Below are positions 12,901 through 23,090 of a DNA stretch of 64,000 nt, one piece after another (the stretch's first letter is position 1; the number at the start of each line of letters is the position of its first letter). The DNA comes from Desmodesmus armatus (Eukaryota; Chlorophyta; Chlorophyceae; Sphaeropleales; Scenedesmaceae). Under the pieces are notes generated by a model. It did no database searches, had not been told where the DNA came from, and was given only the letters and a program-made list of their open reading frames with translations. The DNA is taken from positions 124,001 to 188,000 of the forward strand of contig VIIQ02000178.1 of assembly GCA_007449985.2 (NCBI GenBank), written 5' to 3'. The translations under genes and the position numbers were made by a program.

Positions 12901-15900
12901 GAAACAGTCCCCCCCCCCCCTCACCAGTTGTTGGTCAGGGTCCACCCACAGAATCTTGTCAAGCAGAGCCATGCTCATCATGCCATCACCACTTTACCCC
13001 CTCCACCCCCCCCCCCCTCCAAGACTGCCCGTCCTTGTCTTCCCCCCTATCGCCATCTTCCCACCCCCACACGCCACCCCACCCCGCCCCTCAGGAACAC
13101 ACCCCCCCCCCCCCTTTCAACGCAGTACAACCCCCCCCCCCCGGGTGCAGGAAACAGCCCCCCCCCCCCCCTCACCAGTTGTTGGTCAGGGTCCACCCAC
13201 AGAATCTTGTCAAGCAGAGCCATGCTCATCATGCCATTTCCACTGAAACCTCTCCACCCCCCCCCCCCCTCCAAGACTACCCGTCCTTGTCTCCCCCCCT
13301 GTCGCCCCCACCCCCACACCCCACCCCACCCCGCCCCTCAGGAAACACGCCGCCCCCTCAACGCAGGACCCCCCCCCCTGCAGGAAACAGTCCCCGCCCC
13401 CTCACCAGTTGTTGCTCAGGGTCCACCCACAGAATCTTGTCAAGTAGAGCCATGCTCATCATGCCATCACCACTTTACCCCCTCCCCCCCCCCCAAGACT
13501 GCCCGTCCTTGTCTTCCCCCCTATCGCCATGTTCCCACCCCCACACCCCACCCCACCCCGCCCCTCAGGGAACACCCCCCCCCCCATTCAACGCAGTACA
13601 TCCCCCCCCCCCCCCCCCCCCCCCCCGGGTGCAGGAAACAGTCCCCCCCCCCCCTCACCAGTTGTTGGTCAGGGTCCACCCACAGAATCTTGTCAAGCAG
13701 AGCCATGCTCATCATGCCAATTCCACTGAAAACTCTCCACCCCCCCCCCCCCTCCAAGACTACCCGTCCTTGTCTCCCCCCCTGTCGCCCCCACCCCCAC
13801 ACCCCACCCCACCCCGCCCCTCAGGAAACACGCCGCCCCCTCAACGCAGGACCCCCCCCCCCTGCAGGAAACAGTCCCCGCCCCCTCACCAGTTGTTGCT
13901 CAGGGTCCACCCACAGAATCTTGTCAAGTAGAGCCATGCTCATCATGCCATCACCACTTTACCCCCTCCCCCCCCCCCAAGACTGCCCGTCCTTGTCTTC
14001 CCCCCTATCGCCATGTTCCCACCCCCACACCCCACCCCACCCCGCCCCTCAGGGAACACCCCCCCCCCCCATTCAACGCAGTACATCCCCCCCCCCCCAC
14101 CCCCCCCCCCCCCCGGGTGCAGGAAACAGTCCCCCCCCCCTCACCAGTTGTTGGTCAGGGTCCACCCACAGAATCTTGTCAAGCAGAGCCATGCTCATCA
14201 TGCCAATTCCACTGAAACCTCTCCACCCCCCCCCCCTCCAAGACTACCCGTCCTTGTCTCCCCCCCTGTCGCCCCCACCCCCCACCCCACCCCACCCCGC
14301 CCCTCAGGAAACACGCCGCCCCCTCAACGCAGGACCCCCCCCCCCTGCAGGAAACTCCCCGCCCCCTCACCAGTTGTTGCTCAGGGTCCACCCACAGAAT
14401 CTTGTCAAGTAGAGCCATGCTCATCATGCCATCACCACTTTACCCCCTCCACCCCCCCCCCCCAAGACTGCCCGTCCTTGTCTTCCCCCCTATCGCCATC
14501 TTCCCAACCCCACACCCCACCCCACCCCGCCCCTCAGGGACACCCCCCCCCCCCTTCAACGCAGTACATCCCCCCCCCCCCCCCGGTGCAGGAAACAGTC
14601 CCCCCCCCCCTCACCAGTTGTTGGTCAAGGTCCACCCACAGAATCTTGTCAAGTAGAGCCATGCTCATCATGCCATCACCACTTTACCCCCCCCCCCCTA
14701 CCCCCCCCCCCCCCCCCCGAGACTGTCTTCGCCCCTCCCCCCCCCCCCCCCCTCCTCCCCCAATGCCCCCCACCACCACCACCACCCCCTCACCAGTTGT
14801 TGGTCAGGGTCCACCCACAGTATTTTGTCCAGCAGAGCCATGCTCATCATGCCATCACCACTGAACCCCACACCGTTGGGGCTCAGCCCACTGCCCACCA
14901 CCCGCAGCTTGCGTTTGTGGGCAGCACAGTCTGCCACGATTGCCTCAACATCATCCTGATTCTCTGGCTGGTAGAAGTGCCTGCAAGGAGGGGGGAGAGG
15001 TGTGTTACCAATTGGAATGCATGAAAGGCATGCATGTGTGTCAAGCAGAGGGAGTGCATATACTCATCCATACTCACTAGCATCCGTGTGTGTGTTTGGG
15101 AGGGGGGGGGGGGGCAGGTGTGAGGGGGTTTGACAGCGTAGGGGTTGGGTGGGTTGGGTCAGTGTACCCTCCCCCCTTATTGCCAGCACAGTCGGCCACA
15201 ATGGCCCCAACATCATCCTGATTCTCTGGCTGGTATAAGTGCCTGGGAATCGACGTGTGTGTCTGTGCCGAGGGGGCGACAACGAGTACTGGCGTGTCAG
15301 GGGTCGAGGTGGGTGCAAGGTGTGCATGACACAGGTAGATGAGGTATGTGTACTATCCTGCTGAGCATGGGGCTAGCGGACATTTGAGATTACCCTCACC
15401 AACCCCACACAACCGTTCACCCACCCACAACTAATTCCTCCCCCCCCCCCCCCCCTCACTTTGGCTTGTCGCTGTGTGTAGCCGACCAGTTGACCGCCTC
15501 CTCACCAGAACACCCCCCAATGACGCCCCCCCCCCCCCACACACACACACCACAACTCCCCCCCCCCCACTCACTTTGGCTTGTCGCTGTGTGTAGCCGA
15601 GCAGTTGACCACCGCCTCACCAGAAACACCCCCCAATGACAGCCCCCCCCCCCCCCACCCACCCCCCCACACACACACCTACCTAGTAGGACAGTCTTAG
15701 TGAGCTTGCCTGTACCCAAGTACTCCATCTGTCGACACACCAAACAACTCCCCCCCCCCCCCTCCCGCCACCACCACTCACTTTGGCGTCACGCTGTGTG
15801 TAGCCGACCAGTTGACCACCTCCTCCCCGGCCACAGGCACCTGGCGGGGTGATGTGGCAGTGAAAATTGCCTGGTCATCAGGGTTTAGGAAGCCCCAGGC

Positions 15901-16871
15901 CAAAACACCGGCCATGCTGGCAGGCAGAAGGAAGGCCAGGGCTTTGCCAAAGGCCCGGCGCGCTGGAGGGTCGGGGGCATAGATGTCTCGACCTAGGTGG
16001 CAACGGTGTGAAAAAAGGTGTGACAAGTGTGTGATGATGGTGTGACAAAGGTGTGATCAATGTGTAAGGAATGTGTGATGAAGGTGTGACAGGAGTGAGG
16101 TGGTTGTGCGAGGGTGTGAGGTATGCGTGGTGTAACGGCAGTGTGTGGGTGCAGCTGGTTGTGCACCATGTTGGCATACCAAGGCAGAACATGACTGCAG
16201 GGCATCATCAAACACAAAGAACTGTACAGGAATTCGGTGGCAGCTGATCAAGTGCATTCACCTACGCACTGCAATCAATGAGGGGGGCGGTGGGTGGGGG
16301 TGGGGGGGAGTGCGAGACCACAGCAGCAGCAGTGAAGTCACAGCTGCAAGGTGCAGACTCAAACTTTGTACACCACCCCCCTCTGTGTCAGTACACAGAT
16401 ATTGAAGGATTATCTGATGAAGAAGCAGCAGTCATGCCTGAAGCTGGTGCACTCGACTCTGCTGGCGCAAATCTGCTCTGCTTGCGTGCATTGACGTAAT
16501 AACACATGCAAGGCATGCAAGCAATACTACTAAGAGCACAAAATACAGTCAGATAGTGACTAAAACAGACAGACAGAAAGAATGGAAAAGCCCAGGTTTC
16601 CCCTGTGTGTGGGTAAGGTTCTAGTTCCCATGGCTGCTGTTGCTGACACACAAGGTCCCATGGCTGCTGCTAACACGCAGCTGGCAGCAGGCGCCCCTGC
16701 ACCTTTTGGGAGTTGGCCTGACTGCGCCCCGCTGAACAGACGCACTGCCAGCAACTTCTGTGATCCGAGGGAACGGCCACTTGGGCTGAACCTGCTACTG
16801 CTGCTGCTGGTGCTGCTGCTGTGGATTAGGACGCCAGCCCGGGTGTAAAGCTTCAAAAATTGCCGGGATGC
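4459..16871 (-). CDS. GLDH: L-galactono-1,4-lactone dehydrogenase, mitochondrial (12 exons; start codon unresolved)
   Basis: The last enzyme of plant-type ascorbate synthesis: it oxidises galactonolactone and passes electrons to cytochrome c at the mitochondrial inner membrane. Exons in coding order: 16871-16703, 15992-15782, 14980-14794, 12365-12249, 11553-11475, 11174-11074, 9841-9698, 9391-9241, 8125-7944, 7071-6937, 5900-5649, 4702-4459. Visible: a Ser/Arg-rich presequence; a hydrophobic segment (KALAFLLPASMAGVLAWGF); NWSATH; VGSGLSPNGVGF and REQQIGGFTQ/VSAHGTGA of the VAO-type FAD domain; WLPYTDSVVVVQ; ILGFDCGGQQWV; APIEQRWT; and the C-terminal HWAKIEPP typical of aldonolactone oxidoreductases. 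About 657 residues, against about 610 in Arabidopsis. All splice phases agree if one G is added in each of two G4 runs (exon 8 near 9374, exon 9 at 7999-8002). Otherwise both exons are frameshifted, either by homopolymer errors or by real breaks. The first exon has a good acceptor but no ATG, so an upstream exon is missing. Nearly every junction is flanked by partial copies. Confidence 0.92.
4864..4975 (-). repeat. Upstream copy of GLDH exon 12 start
   Basis: Carries the acceptor and the first part of exon 12 (FAEYVGLVQDRLMPSYNATW, then HRAKIEPP instead of HWAKIEPP) and then diverges into intron. It lies upstream of the true exon at 4702. Confidence 0.85.
5436..5488 (-). repeat. Downstream copy of GLDH exon 11 end
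   Basis: Repeats GIIMYLPTEDPQQRQAIT plus the GTG donor context, without the rest of the exon. Long C-runs (+ strand) at 5293-5305 and 5500-5530 separate the copies. Confidence 0.85.
5980..6330 (-). repeat. Three upstream copies of GLDH exon 11 start
   Basis: Copies near 5980-6040, 6125-6185 and 6275-6325 repeat the acceptor side and the first residues (roughly DITYMQELLRLIESSG). The copy farthest upstream is the most diverged. Confidence 0.8.
6428..6848 (-). repeat. Three downstream copies of GLDH exon 10 end
   Basis: Copies at about 6795-6848, 6610-6665 and 6430-6480 repeat GSYGTVTNSWRS-type sequence followed by the donor GTGAGAC, each separated by poly-C (+ strand). Confidence 0.85.
7087..7490 (-). 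repeat. Upstream copies of GLDH exon 10 start with CAG runs
   Basis: Copy at 7176-7215 reads SAGQRLGYADQIL. A degenerate one lies near 7453-7485. CAG runs at 7090-7122 and 7276-7332 (CTG in the transcript) lie upstream of the acceptor copies. Confidence 0.75.
7525..7798 (-). repeat. Two downstream copies of GLDH exon 9 end
   Basis: Both carry SRDWVAAVNRAEAEF. In the 7727-7798 copy the following Trp codon is TGA, yet the GTAAGT donor remains. In the 7525-7590 copy Trp is Cys and the donor GGTAAGT has become GGCGAGG. The true exon ends at 7944 with EFWKR. Confidence 0.85.
8232..9128 (-). repeat. Four upstream copies of GLDH exon 9 start
   Basis: Copies at about 8235-8340, 8438-8575, 8652-8780 and 8990-9128 each carry an acceptor and SSSAGL-S/T-DDV-GLSATELRD coding. 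They are separated by long G-runs on the + strand (8145-8156, 8354-8362, 8581-8592, 8801-8868), that is C-runs in the transcript. Most keep an open frame through the conserved part. Confidence 0.88.
9465..9932 (-). repeat. Copies around GLDH exon 7
   Basis: Downstream, degenerate copies of the exon end (LRYMWLPYTDS-type) lie at 9465-9500 and 9560-9645. Upstream, 9890-9932 repeats the exon start (AVPMQKL) after a CTG-rich acceptor region with a (CAG)n run at 9930-9980. Confidence 0.7.
10267..10885 (-). repeat. Three full and one partial downstream copies of GLDH exon 6 end
   Basis: Copies at 10828-10885, 10492-10552 and 10267-10331 repeat AKVGLGCLGVVTELT plus the donor. 10693-10727 is a partial copy without the donor. 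Each unit also repeats an intron block containing CTACCAGCTAGTAGCTGCAC-like sequence and ends in a poly-C (+) tract. Confidence 0.85.
11830..12138 (-). repeat. Downstream copies of GLDH exon 4 end
   Basis: 12050-12138 repeats KPYGLSLHDYASIREQQIEG-like coding with the donor. A much decayed copy lies at about 11830-11890. A short (ACTC)n run at 11925-11956 and poly-C tracts lie beside them. Confidence 0.75.
12540..14690 (-). repeat. Array of nine downstream copies of GLDH exon 3 end
   Basis: The block MMSMALLDKILWVDPDQQL plus donor GTGAGGG recurs near 14615, 14370, 14140, 13890, 13660, 13405, 13175, 12925 and 12545, with the true exon at 14794-14980. The period is about 240 bp, with a higher-order period near 475 bp in which two unit types alternate. 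All units are joined by poly-C (+) tracts. The array alone creates a 505-codon proline-rich frame on the + strand that is not a gene. Confidence 0.92.
15180..15252 (-). repeat. Upstream copy of GLDH exon 3 start
   Basis: Repeats the acceptor and HLYQPENQDDVGAIVADCAG, against HFYQPENQDDVEAIVADCAA in the true exon. Confidence 0.85.
15452..15630 (-). repeat. Two downstream copies of GLDH exon 2 end
   Basis: Copies at 15455-15510 and 15570-15628 read VNWSATHSDKPK followed by a GTGAGTG donor. The true exon reads VNWSATHSVTPK. Confidence 0.85.
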
Positions 16872-18745
16872 CTGCGGCACAAACAGGCAACACACACATA
16901 CACTCTCCAACCTCTCTTGTAATTCACACCCTGTTTTTTGTCCACACAAAAAACTTTAGGTTTGCTTATGAAGAAACGACCAAAACAGGATGCACATAGG
17001 CGGAATGAGGGCGGTCCACTGCTTGCTGCTGCCACACCAGGTTGGGCTGGTGACTGGCTGAGCTGCAGCTGTCCGTCTGAGACGCATGCAGCAGCAACCC
17101 TACTGCTGCGCATAGAACTTCATGCCATTGAATATATGCTTCAAGCATTCTGAGCCGTGCACGTGCCAGATAGGCTCACCATGGTGACGACAGTACTGTT
17201 GTGGATGGTCGCCACAAACTATGCCGCTGTCCGCCTACAGCTTCACGAACCTGACAGACCAAGCAGCATGTTGATGTACAGATGTTGGTTGGGACACTGA
17301 CGGACGTGAGAACGTGTCGCGAGAGCCAGATCAGATCTTGCCCGACCAAAAATTTAATAGTACGCTTTGAAGAACCGCCTTCTACTGATGCAGTGAGTTC
17401 TGATAAACATGCATGATTATGAGTTTGTTCAAAGGAGTACTGGTGACAGCCACTGGTAACAGCCTGGCCATGCCTGGTGCTCCATATTGATGCATTTGCA
17501 CACATCTCGAAGACCAGAGGACCTCAACTGTGCATCACCTGCAAGATGCCACGAGTTGAAACTGTAATTGGGTGGGAGTCAAATTGCCAGTTGCTGCTTG
17601 CCAAGGGCACCTCACTTCCCTGCCAAATCATTGCCAGCTTTGTCGCACAGCGGTGCTGGGCACACTACAACTGAAAATCGTTTTGCTTGGACACTGGGCA
17701 CAACCTGGGTGACATCAGGGGTAGTAAGGCCCATTACTACCCCTGGGTGACATGCTGAATTTGAAGTGCCTGAACCTTTTGAACTGCCACTATCACCCAG
17801 ACCGGCTGCTCCCACAACATTCTGCTACACACATAGCTGCTACAAAACTGCTAATGCTTCAGTATATTACAACGGCTGCCAAAAACACTGTAACGATGCG
17901 CCCGCCTCCAAACAGCTGCTTGGGCATACACCGACAGCACACTGCATATATGGTTGCTGCTGCCATACAACAAAGGCAGCTGCTCAACAGCTGGCTTCTG
18001 GCACATGCATCTGCCAGCCAGTGTTACAGCCGGCAAAGCTGGATGCACCGCTGCACCGCCACAGTGGTACTGTTGCACTGCCAAACTGAAGCAGATGCTC
18101 CTGCTGTGCCAGCTACTGAACTGTGCTGTGATGTGCAGGCATACAGAGGCCGCTCGTGTTACAAAACAAAGGGGTGCTCCTCAAACGGGGGTAATGAAGG
18201 TAAGGGTCCTCAGCCCCCATGCCAAGTGCCCAAGACACACAGTCCTGCTGCTGCTGCTGCGGACGCTGCACAAAACAGCAGGCGGTGAAGGGTCCAGCAA
18301 GATGCACGCCTGCTGTAGGGGGCAGTGCACCAGGCAGACCCCAAGAGCAGCTGCATTGCAGTGCCTCAGCTGCAGCTTGCTGCTGCTGACACACGTGTCT
18401 GCTGACATGCATGATGCACCAACAAAAGCTGCTGTGGGCGACTCTATCCTGCAATCCCACCCAACAAACGCTCCCACACCCACATGCACGGTCCTGTGCC
18501 TACTGCAGCACCTTCAGGTCATATTGTCAAGCTGACGCACGGGCCCCTCCACCACTGACAGCCGCAGCAGCAGGGCAGCGGCGCTATCTGGTGTGCTGCT
18601 ACCCTGCACAACTGCCTGGCTGGTGTAAGATGCTGCTGATGCTACCAGCACAGACCCACAATGCTGATCCTGCTCGTCCTGCTGCTCCTGCTCCTGCTTC
18701 TGTGGCAGAGAGCCCATCATACAGCCACAAACTGCCGTGGCTGCC
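16872..18745. other. Between GLDH and COX6A
   Basis: The GLDH promoter and any missing first exon must lie here. A minus-strand frame with ATG at 17113 is a possible start, but its donor phase does not fit the known exon. The stretch also holds a 30-bp palindromic micro-element (17716-17745). No other gene is supported; several short frames at 17.5-18.5 kb lack any recognisable feature. Confidence 0.35.
17716..17745. mobile_element. 30-bp palindromic hAT-like micro-element with 8-bp target duplication
   Basis: Perfect 12-bp inverted ends (CAGGGGTAGTAA/TTACTACCCCTG) enclose 6 bases. The element is flanked on both sides by GGTGACAT. The CAGGG terminus and 8-bp duplication are as in the hAT superfamily. 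A relative lies at 23019-23047. Confidence 0.6.
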
Positions 18746-19258
18746 TTACTGCACGGGGTGCACGTGCTGGTGCACCTCGAAGAGACCCTTGTCAGTGCCC
18801 CAAGGGAAAGTCTCCCTGGTGCGGATGCGCATGTAGGGGTAGGGAGGGATCTCACCCTCGAACTCCTCCTGCATAAGCAACATGCGTCACATCACGTAAG
18901 ACAATACAAACCGGATCGATGATGCAGCACGTTATAACATAAGGCAGGCCTCAGCAGGGCAGCGCCAGAGCGATCACAGGGCACTCCCACAGCAGTAGCA
19001 GTAGGGATGAGCCCCTGTTGCCCAAGGAGCTCTGCTAGGGCCACAACACTTCGAAATGTAAACTGCACGTACCTCGTGGGAGATGAACATATCGTAAACG
19101 AACACTCCGACTGCCAGAGGGGTGACAGTCCAGACCCCGATGGTGTCCACGATGCTGCCCTTGGGCTTACTGGCATCTGCTGCAAGCTGGGCAGCTGTGG
19201 TCATGCTCCTGCGCCCCAGGATGCCGGCACTGGCGAGCACCCTGCGCGCGGCCTGCAT
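18746..19258 (-). CDS. COX6A: Cytochrome c oxidase subunit 6A (VIa), mitochondrial
   Basis: Small nuclear-encoded subunit of respiratory complex IV in the inner mitochondrial membrane. Two exons, 19258-19073 and 18868-18746, join in phase 0 to give 101 residues, a normal length. The ATG at 19258 opens an Arg-rich presequence (MQAARRVLASAGILGRRSM). One membrane helix follows (VTPLAVGVFVYDMF), then the family signature PPYPYMRIRTRETFPWGTDK and GLFEVHQH near the C-terminus. Splice sites are GAG/GTACGT and TATGCAG/GAG. Its single 204-bp intron contains no junction copies, unlike the neighbouring genes. Confidence 0.9.
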
Positions 19259-20243
19259 TCTGAGGTTTGGTCTGGGTAGCACGTAGCAGATCTGAGGAAA
19301 GCAGCAGAAGCACGGGACAAGGGCCCAGACAGCACAGCTTGATTGATTACAGCCTGCTTGTTGGGTGGCATGCACGCATTGGTGGGTCCCTCCCACCACA
19401 GGTGGTGGTGGGTGACCTGAACCCCAGCCATTTGACTCACTGACTTTCTCAGATGCTTCCTGTGCCCCAGCACCTGCTGCTTGCAACCATTTGTAATCAC
19501 TCGTACTTGCCAATGGCCTCCATAACGTAATCGACAACCCATAGGCCTCATCGTCACAAGATCAGCCAGGCCTGTTGATGGTGTTGACCTGCCAGCCTGG
19601 TAAACTTCCACAATGCACTGCATTCACAGCCGACACCACAGCCCAATGAGGTACAATGGTAGCATAGCATGACTCAACACAGGCTGCACCATTATGTCAC
19701 CGACTTGCCACTGCCCAGCAACCCATGGTGACGTCCCCGTGTTTCTGCTGTGATACAGCAGCAACACCTGAGCACAAGGCCGTGGCGCAGCCCCCAAAAG
19801 CATGCCCTGATGCACGTAGCAACAAGTCCACCCCAGTTTCATACACAGTACCGATCCAGTGACGTGCAATGTGACACGGCTGCATAGAAACAGGAGGCGG
19901 GGACACAAAAACCCCAGAGCCCTATGTAGAAACACCAAACACCAAGAGGCCGGTATCACAGCATTGTCATCCATGTCAGTCCATGTCAGTACATGTGCAT
20001 TCAACCCAACAAACTGCTGCTGCTGCCACCGTCACCGCCACCGTCACCGCCGCCGCCACTGCTGCTGCTGCTGCTGCTGCCCCTCTTGTCAGTGTCAAGT
20101 GCAGGCTTGCAAGCCCCGGGTCCCTAATGTCGGGCAGCCATGTTTTTTGCATGTACTCCGATGTAGTACAATAAGCGTCTATACATGGCCGTACAGTGGC
20201 ACTGCTGCAGACCACGCTGCTCTCATGTGTCCAGCTAACGTCG
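19259..20243. other. Between COX6A and the coiled-coil gene
   Basis: Probable COX6A promoter on the right side of its ATG. (CTG)n and (CCGTCA)-like short repeats occur at 20020-20085. No gene recognised. Confidence 0.35.
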
Positions 20244-20339
20244 TCAAATCAAGAACCCTGAGCCAAGGTGGCCCACTTTCACACCAAACGACTCCTGCTG
20301 ACGGGGCTCCTGCTGCTGCTGCTGCTGCTGTTGGCTTGA

Positions 20340-20384
<45 letters not shown>

Positions 20385-22305
20385 AGTGCTGCTGCTGGTC
20401 GCTTCTGTCCCAGCGTCCTGCACACCAAAGGGCCAGCATGAGGGCACAATCACAACACGGCCACTAAACACATCACGATGGGATGGTCACGGACGCGTGC
20501 GAACCACTAAAGCAACCTGCAAGAACCCTACTAACAATGCCGCCAGTGCAGCCAGAGCAGGGTTCAAAATGCAGGGTTCAGAGCTCACACCCTAAACCCT
20601 GTGTCCAACTAGATCCCCCAAACAGGCAGGGGGTGGTCCTGACAAGAAGAGAGCAGCTGTCAGCTCACCTACTGTATGTGCTGCTGTTCCGTCCGCCATG
20701 AGCCCAAAGCCTATACCCTTGATTCTAGACCCTGAACCCTGCGTCCAACAAGACTATTCAAAGCAGGTCCTGAGGGAAGAGAGCAGCTGGCAGCTCACCT
20801 GCTGTATATGCTGCTGTCCTGCCCGCCATCAGCCCAAAGCTTATACCCTAAACCCTGCGTCCAACTAGATTATCATAAACAGCAGGTCTCGACAAGCAGA
20901 GAGCAGCTGTCACCTCACCTGCTGTATATGCTGCTGTCCCGTCCGCCACTGCTGCAGCCGCCGCACCATCTGCTGCCGCACAGCCCCCGCACCCCACCAG
21001 CCGCCGCCGCTGCTGCTGCTGCTGCTGCTGCTGCCGTTACTGCTGCTGCTGGGCTGTCCCAAGTCAGCCGCCAAAGCATCCAGCAGCTGCTGCTGCCGAC
21101 TGACCTGCTGCTCCAGCCTGCAAGGGGCACACAGCAGCATACACAACACGTTTGAATTTTAGCATACGGCCGCCCTGCAAGCTCTGCCTGTGAAAGCGGT
21201 TCTGCAGCTGCTGCTGCTGCTGGTGACCATGTGCAGTACAGTCAGGCTGTACAAGGCCCTGAAGACGGAGATCTTGTCGGCAGCGAGCCATTCTACTACT
21301 ACTACTACTACTTTACTGGATCAGGGACTCGCCTGATCGCCCTTTCAGGAGCCAAACAAGGCTCATAGGGCATAAGCACGATTAAAACAAGGCACATTCT
21401 AAAGCCCCTGGAATCAGCATGCGGCCGCCCCCGCAAGCTTCACTGCCAACTGAAAGCTGACTTTCAAATCTAGATCTTGAACCTCATTTTCAAATCTCCA
21501 GCTGTTCACCTGTGTATGTGGTTCTGCAGCTGCTCGTGCTCCTTGGCTTCTAGCAGCCGGTCACCCTGCATGCAGTCAGCACACACAAACTCTCTTGAAG
21601 AAACTGACAAACACAGCGTTTGGGAACAGAATTGCCCAGCTTCTAGCAAACTTCAGTTGACCCCTGCCCCCCCCCCCTGCCCCCGCTGTCTCCGTCTCGC
21701 CCCCCCCCCCCCCCCACACACACACACACACCTGCAGCCTGTGCTGTGCCATGATGCTGCCCAGTACGCTGGCTGTTGACATGCTGTAGAAGGTCACCAG
21801 CAGCAGCAGGTTGCCACGGTGGGCCTTCAGGAAAGACCAGCTAGACCCTGGATTTGACATGGTGGGGTGGGGCGGTGGTGGGGGGGGGGGGGCACGTGGG
21901 TCAAGTACTTGGGCGCATGGGCCTTCAGGACAGATCAGCTGGACCCTAGGCAGTGAGCAGGGAGGGGGGATAGCGAGCATGTGGGGTCAAAGAGCTTGGG
22001 TACGTGGGTGTGAGTGAGAGGCCTGAGTTGGCAAGGGGGGGGAGGGCAGGGAGAGGCGGAGGGGGGGGGGGGGCAGACATGTGGGGTTAACATCTCCAGG
22101 GGAGCTGTTGGTGGTGGGGTGGGGGTGTCAAGCACTGCACTGACTGCGAGTTGCAAACATAACAACCGTTGGGCTCCAGCTCACCTAGTCGTGTTGTTGG
22201 CGGTGTTGCCTGCTGCTTCGCTTCCAAAAGGCTCTGGATTTTTCCCTGCAAGCTGTCAAGCGCTGCCACAAAATCATACCGCACAGGCTGCTGTGCTGGA
22301 GCCAT
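20244..22305 (-). CDS. Small coiled-coil protein with one membrane segment and Ser/Gln-rich tail (unknown function)
   Basis: Five exons agree in phase: 22305-22185, 21847-21732, 21565-21510, 21117-20919, 20417-20244, giving 221 residues. The ATG at 22305 begins MAPAQQPVRYDFVAALDSLQ. Residues about 50-70 hold a hydrophobic stretch (NLLLLVTFYSMSTASVLGSI). This is followed by a charged helix (GDRLLEAKEHEQLQNHIH) and heptad-like LEQQVSRQQQLLDALAADLG, then Ser, Gly and Gln runs. It is probably a membrane-anchored coiled-coil protein. I do not recognise the family. The poly-Ser and poly-Gln come from an AGC/CAG microsatellite in the last exon and may vary in length. Junction copies occur at 21905-21955 (exon 2 start), 21175-21230 (exon 3 end) and 20660-20830 (exon 4 end). 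Confidence 0.65.
20560..20950 (-). repeat. Downstream copies of exon 4 end of the coiled-coil gene, ~125-bp units
   Basis: Three units end in TGCTGTCC/TTCCGTCCGCCA (+), the end of exon 4 (RTGQQHIQQ) with its GTGAGC-type donor. The unit at 20910-20950 belongs to the true exon; those near 20660-20700 and 20790-20830 are copies. Each unit carries a telomere-like CCCTAAACCCT or ACCCTGAACCCT motif. Confidence 0.75.
21905..21955 (-). repeat. Upstream copy of exon 2 start of the coiled-coil gene
   Basis: Repeats the acceptor and the first ~30 bases of exon 2 (GTCCAGCTGATCTGTCCTG against GTCTAGCTGGTCTTTCCTG), with G-runs (+) around it. Confidence 0.7.
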
Positions 22306-22413
22306 GCTGCCCTGACCGTGCCGCTGCTTCCACTGCTGCTGCGTTGGTCTGTTGCCGCTGAGGTCGGGCGCGATGTTAGTGTGATAGGTATACGGCAGGG
22401 GCTGCGAAGCCTG

Positions 22414-22460
<47 letters not shown>

Positions 22461-23090
22461 GGGGGACGTGCTGACACTTGGCAAGCCTGGTGCCCGGGTA
22501 GTGAGTAACGCTGTTGGTGCATGCAGACGCTGTGAGATCCCTGTGTAGCTATAATTACTGCTTGAGTACGTTTGAACCTTTCGGTCACGTGAGCACGATC
22601 CACAGATGGGTCTTGTCAGCAGCAGCAGTAGCAACAGCCGATCCACGTCAAGGCCGAATGGGAGTGGTATCTGTCCTCCGGGAAGAAAAGACAAAGGGTA
22701 TCAGATGCATGTGAAGAAAAATGAGTACGCAAACGCCCCAAGGAGGGGTGCATCCAGCTGTGCCCTGTGATCTGTATTTGATCTGGAGCCCAAAGCCCGC
22801 GGTAATTACGCACAGGCAGTAATCAGGAAGCGTGCTGCAATGCAACACAAAAGTGCTTTGTACATAAGGACCTCTGTTCACATCGTCGTCCCCTTGGCCT
22901 CGACATCCTCATCTGCTGCATCAAGGTGCACAAAGAAGCAACTCCGAAACAAACCTCCTTCCAGTGTTCAGTCTCAGTCTCAGAACACACGCCCATTTTT
23001 TGACTGCAGTCTATCAACCAGGTGTAGTAAGGGCCTTTACTACCCCTGCTGTCAACCAGCAGTGCCTGGTGGTTTGTCAGATATAGCAGC
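22306..23090. other. Divergent intergenic region between the coiled-coil gene (-) and apgM (+)
   Basis: Probably a shared promoter region for two head-to-head genes. It holds a (CTG)n run at 22413-22460 and the palindromic micro-element at 23019-23047. No further gene is supported. Confidence 0.4.
23019..23047. mobile_element. Second hAT-like palindromic micro-element
   Basis: CAGGTGTAGTAA ... TTACTACCCCTG, one mismatch from a perfect palindrome, flanked by CTATCAAC and CTGTCAAC (7 of 8 matching). It is the same family as 17716-17745 and lies 44 bp upstream of the apgM ATG. Confidence 0.5.

Noticed and set aside
12895..14412. 505-codon proline-rich open frame on the + strand
   Set aside because: It is the antisense of the poly-C-linked copies of GLDH exon 3. 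Its length comes from the tandem repeat and absence of stops in C-runs; no independent coding evidence.
12540..14690. CRISPR-like regular array
   Set aside because: Units are ~240 bp with coding content and the genome is eukaryotic; there is no short palindromic repeat/unique spacer structure.
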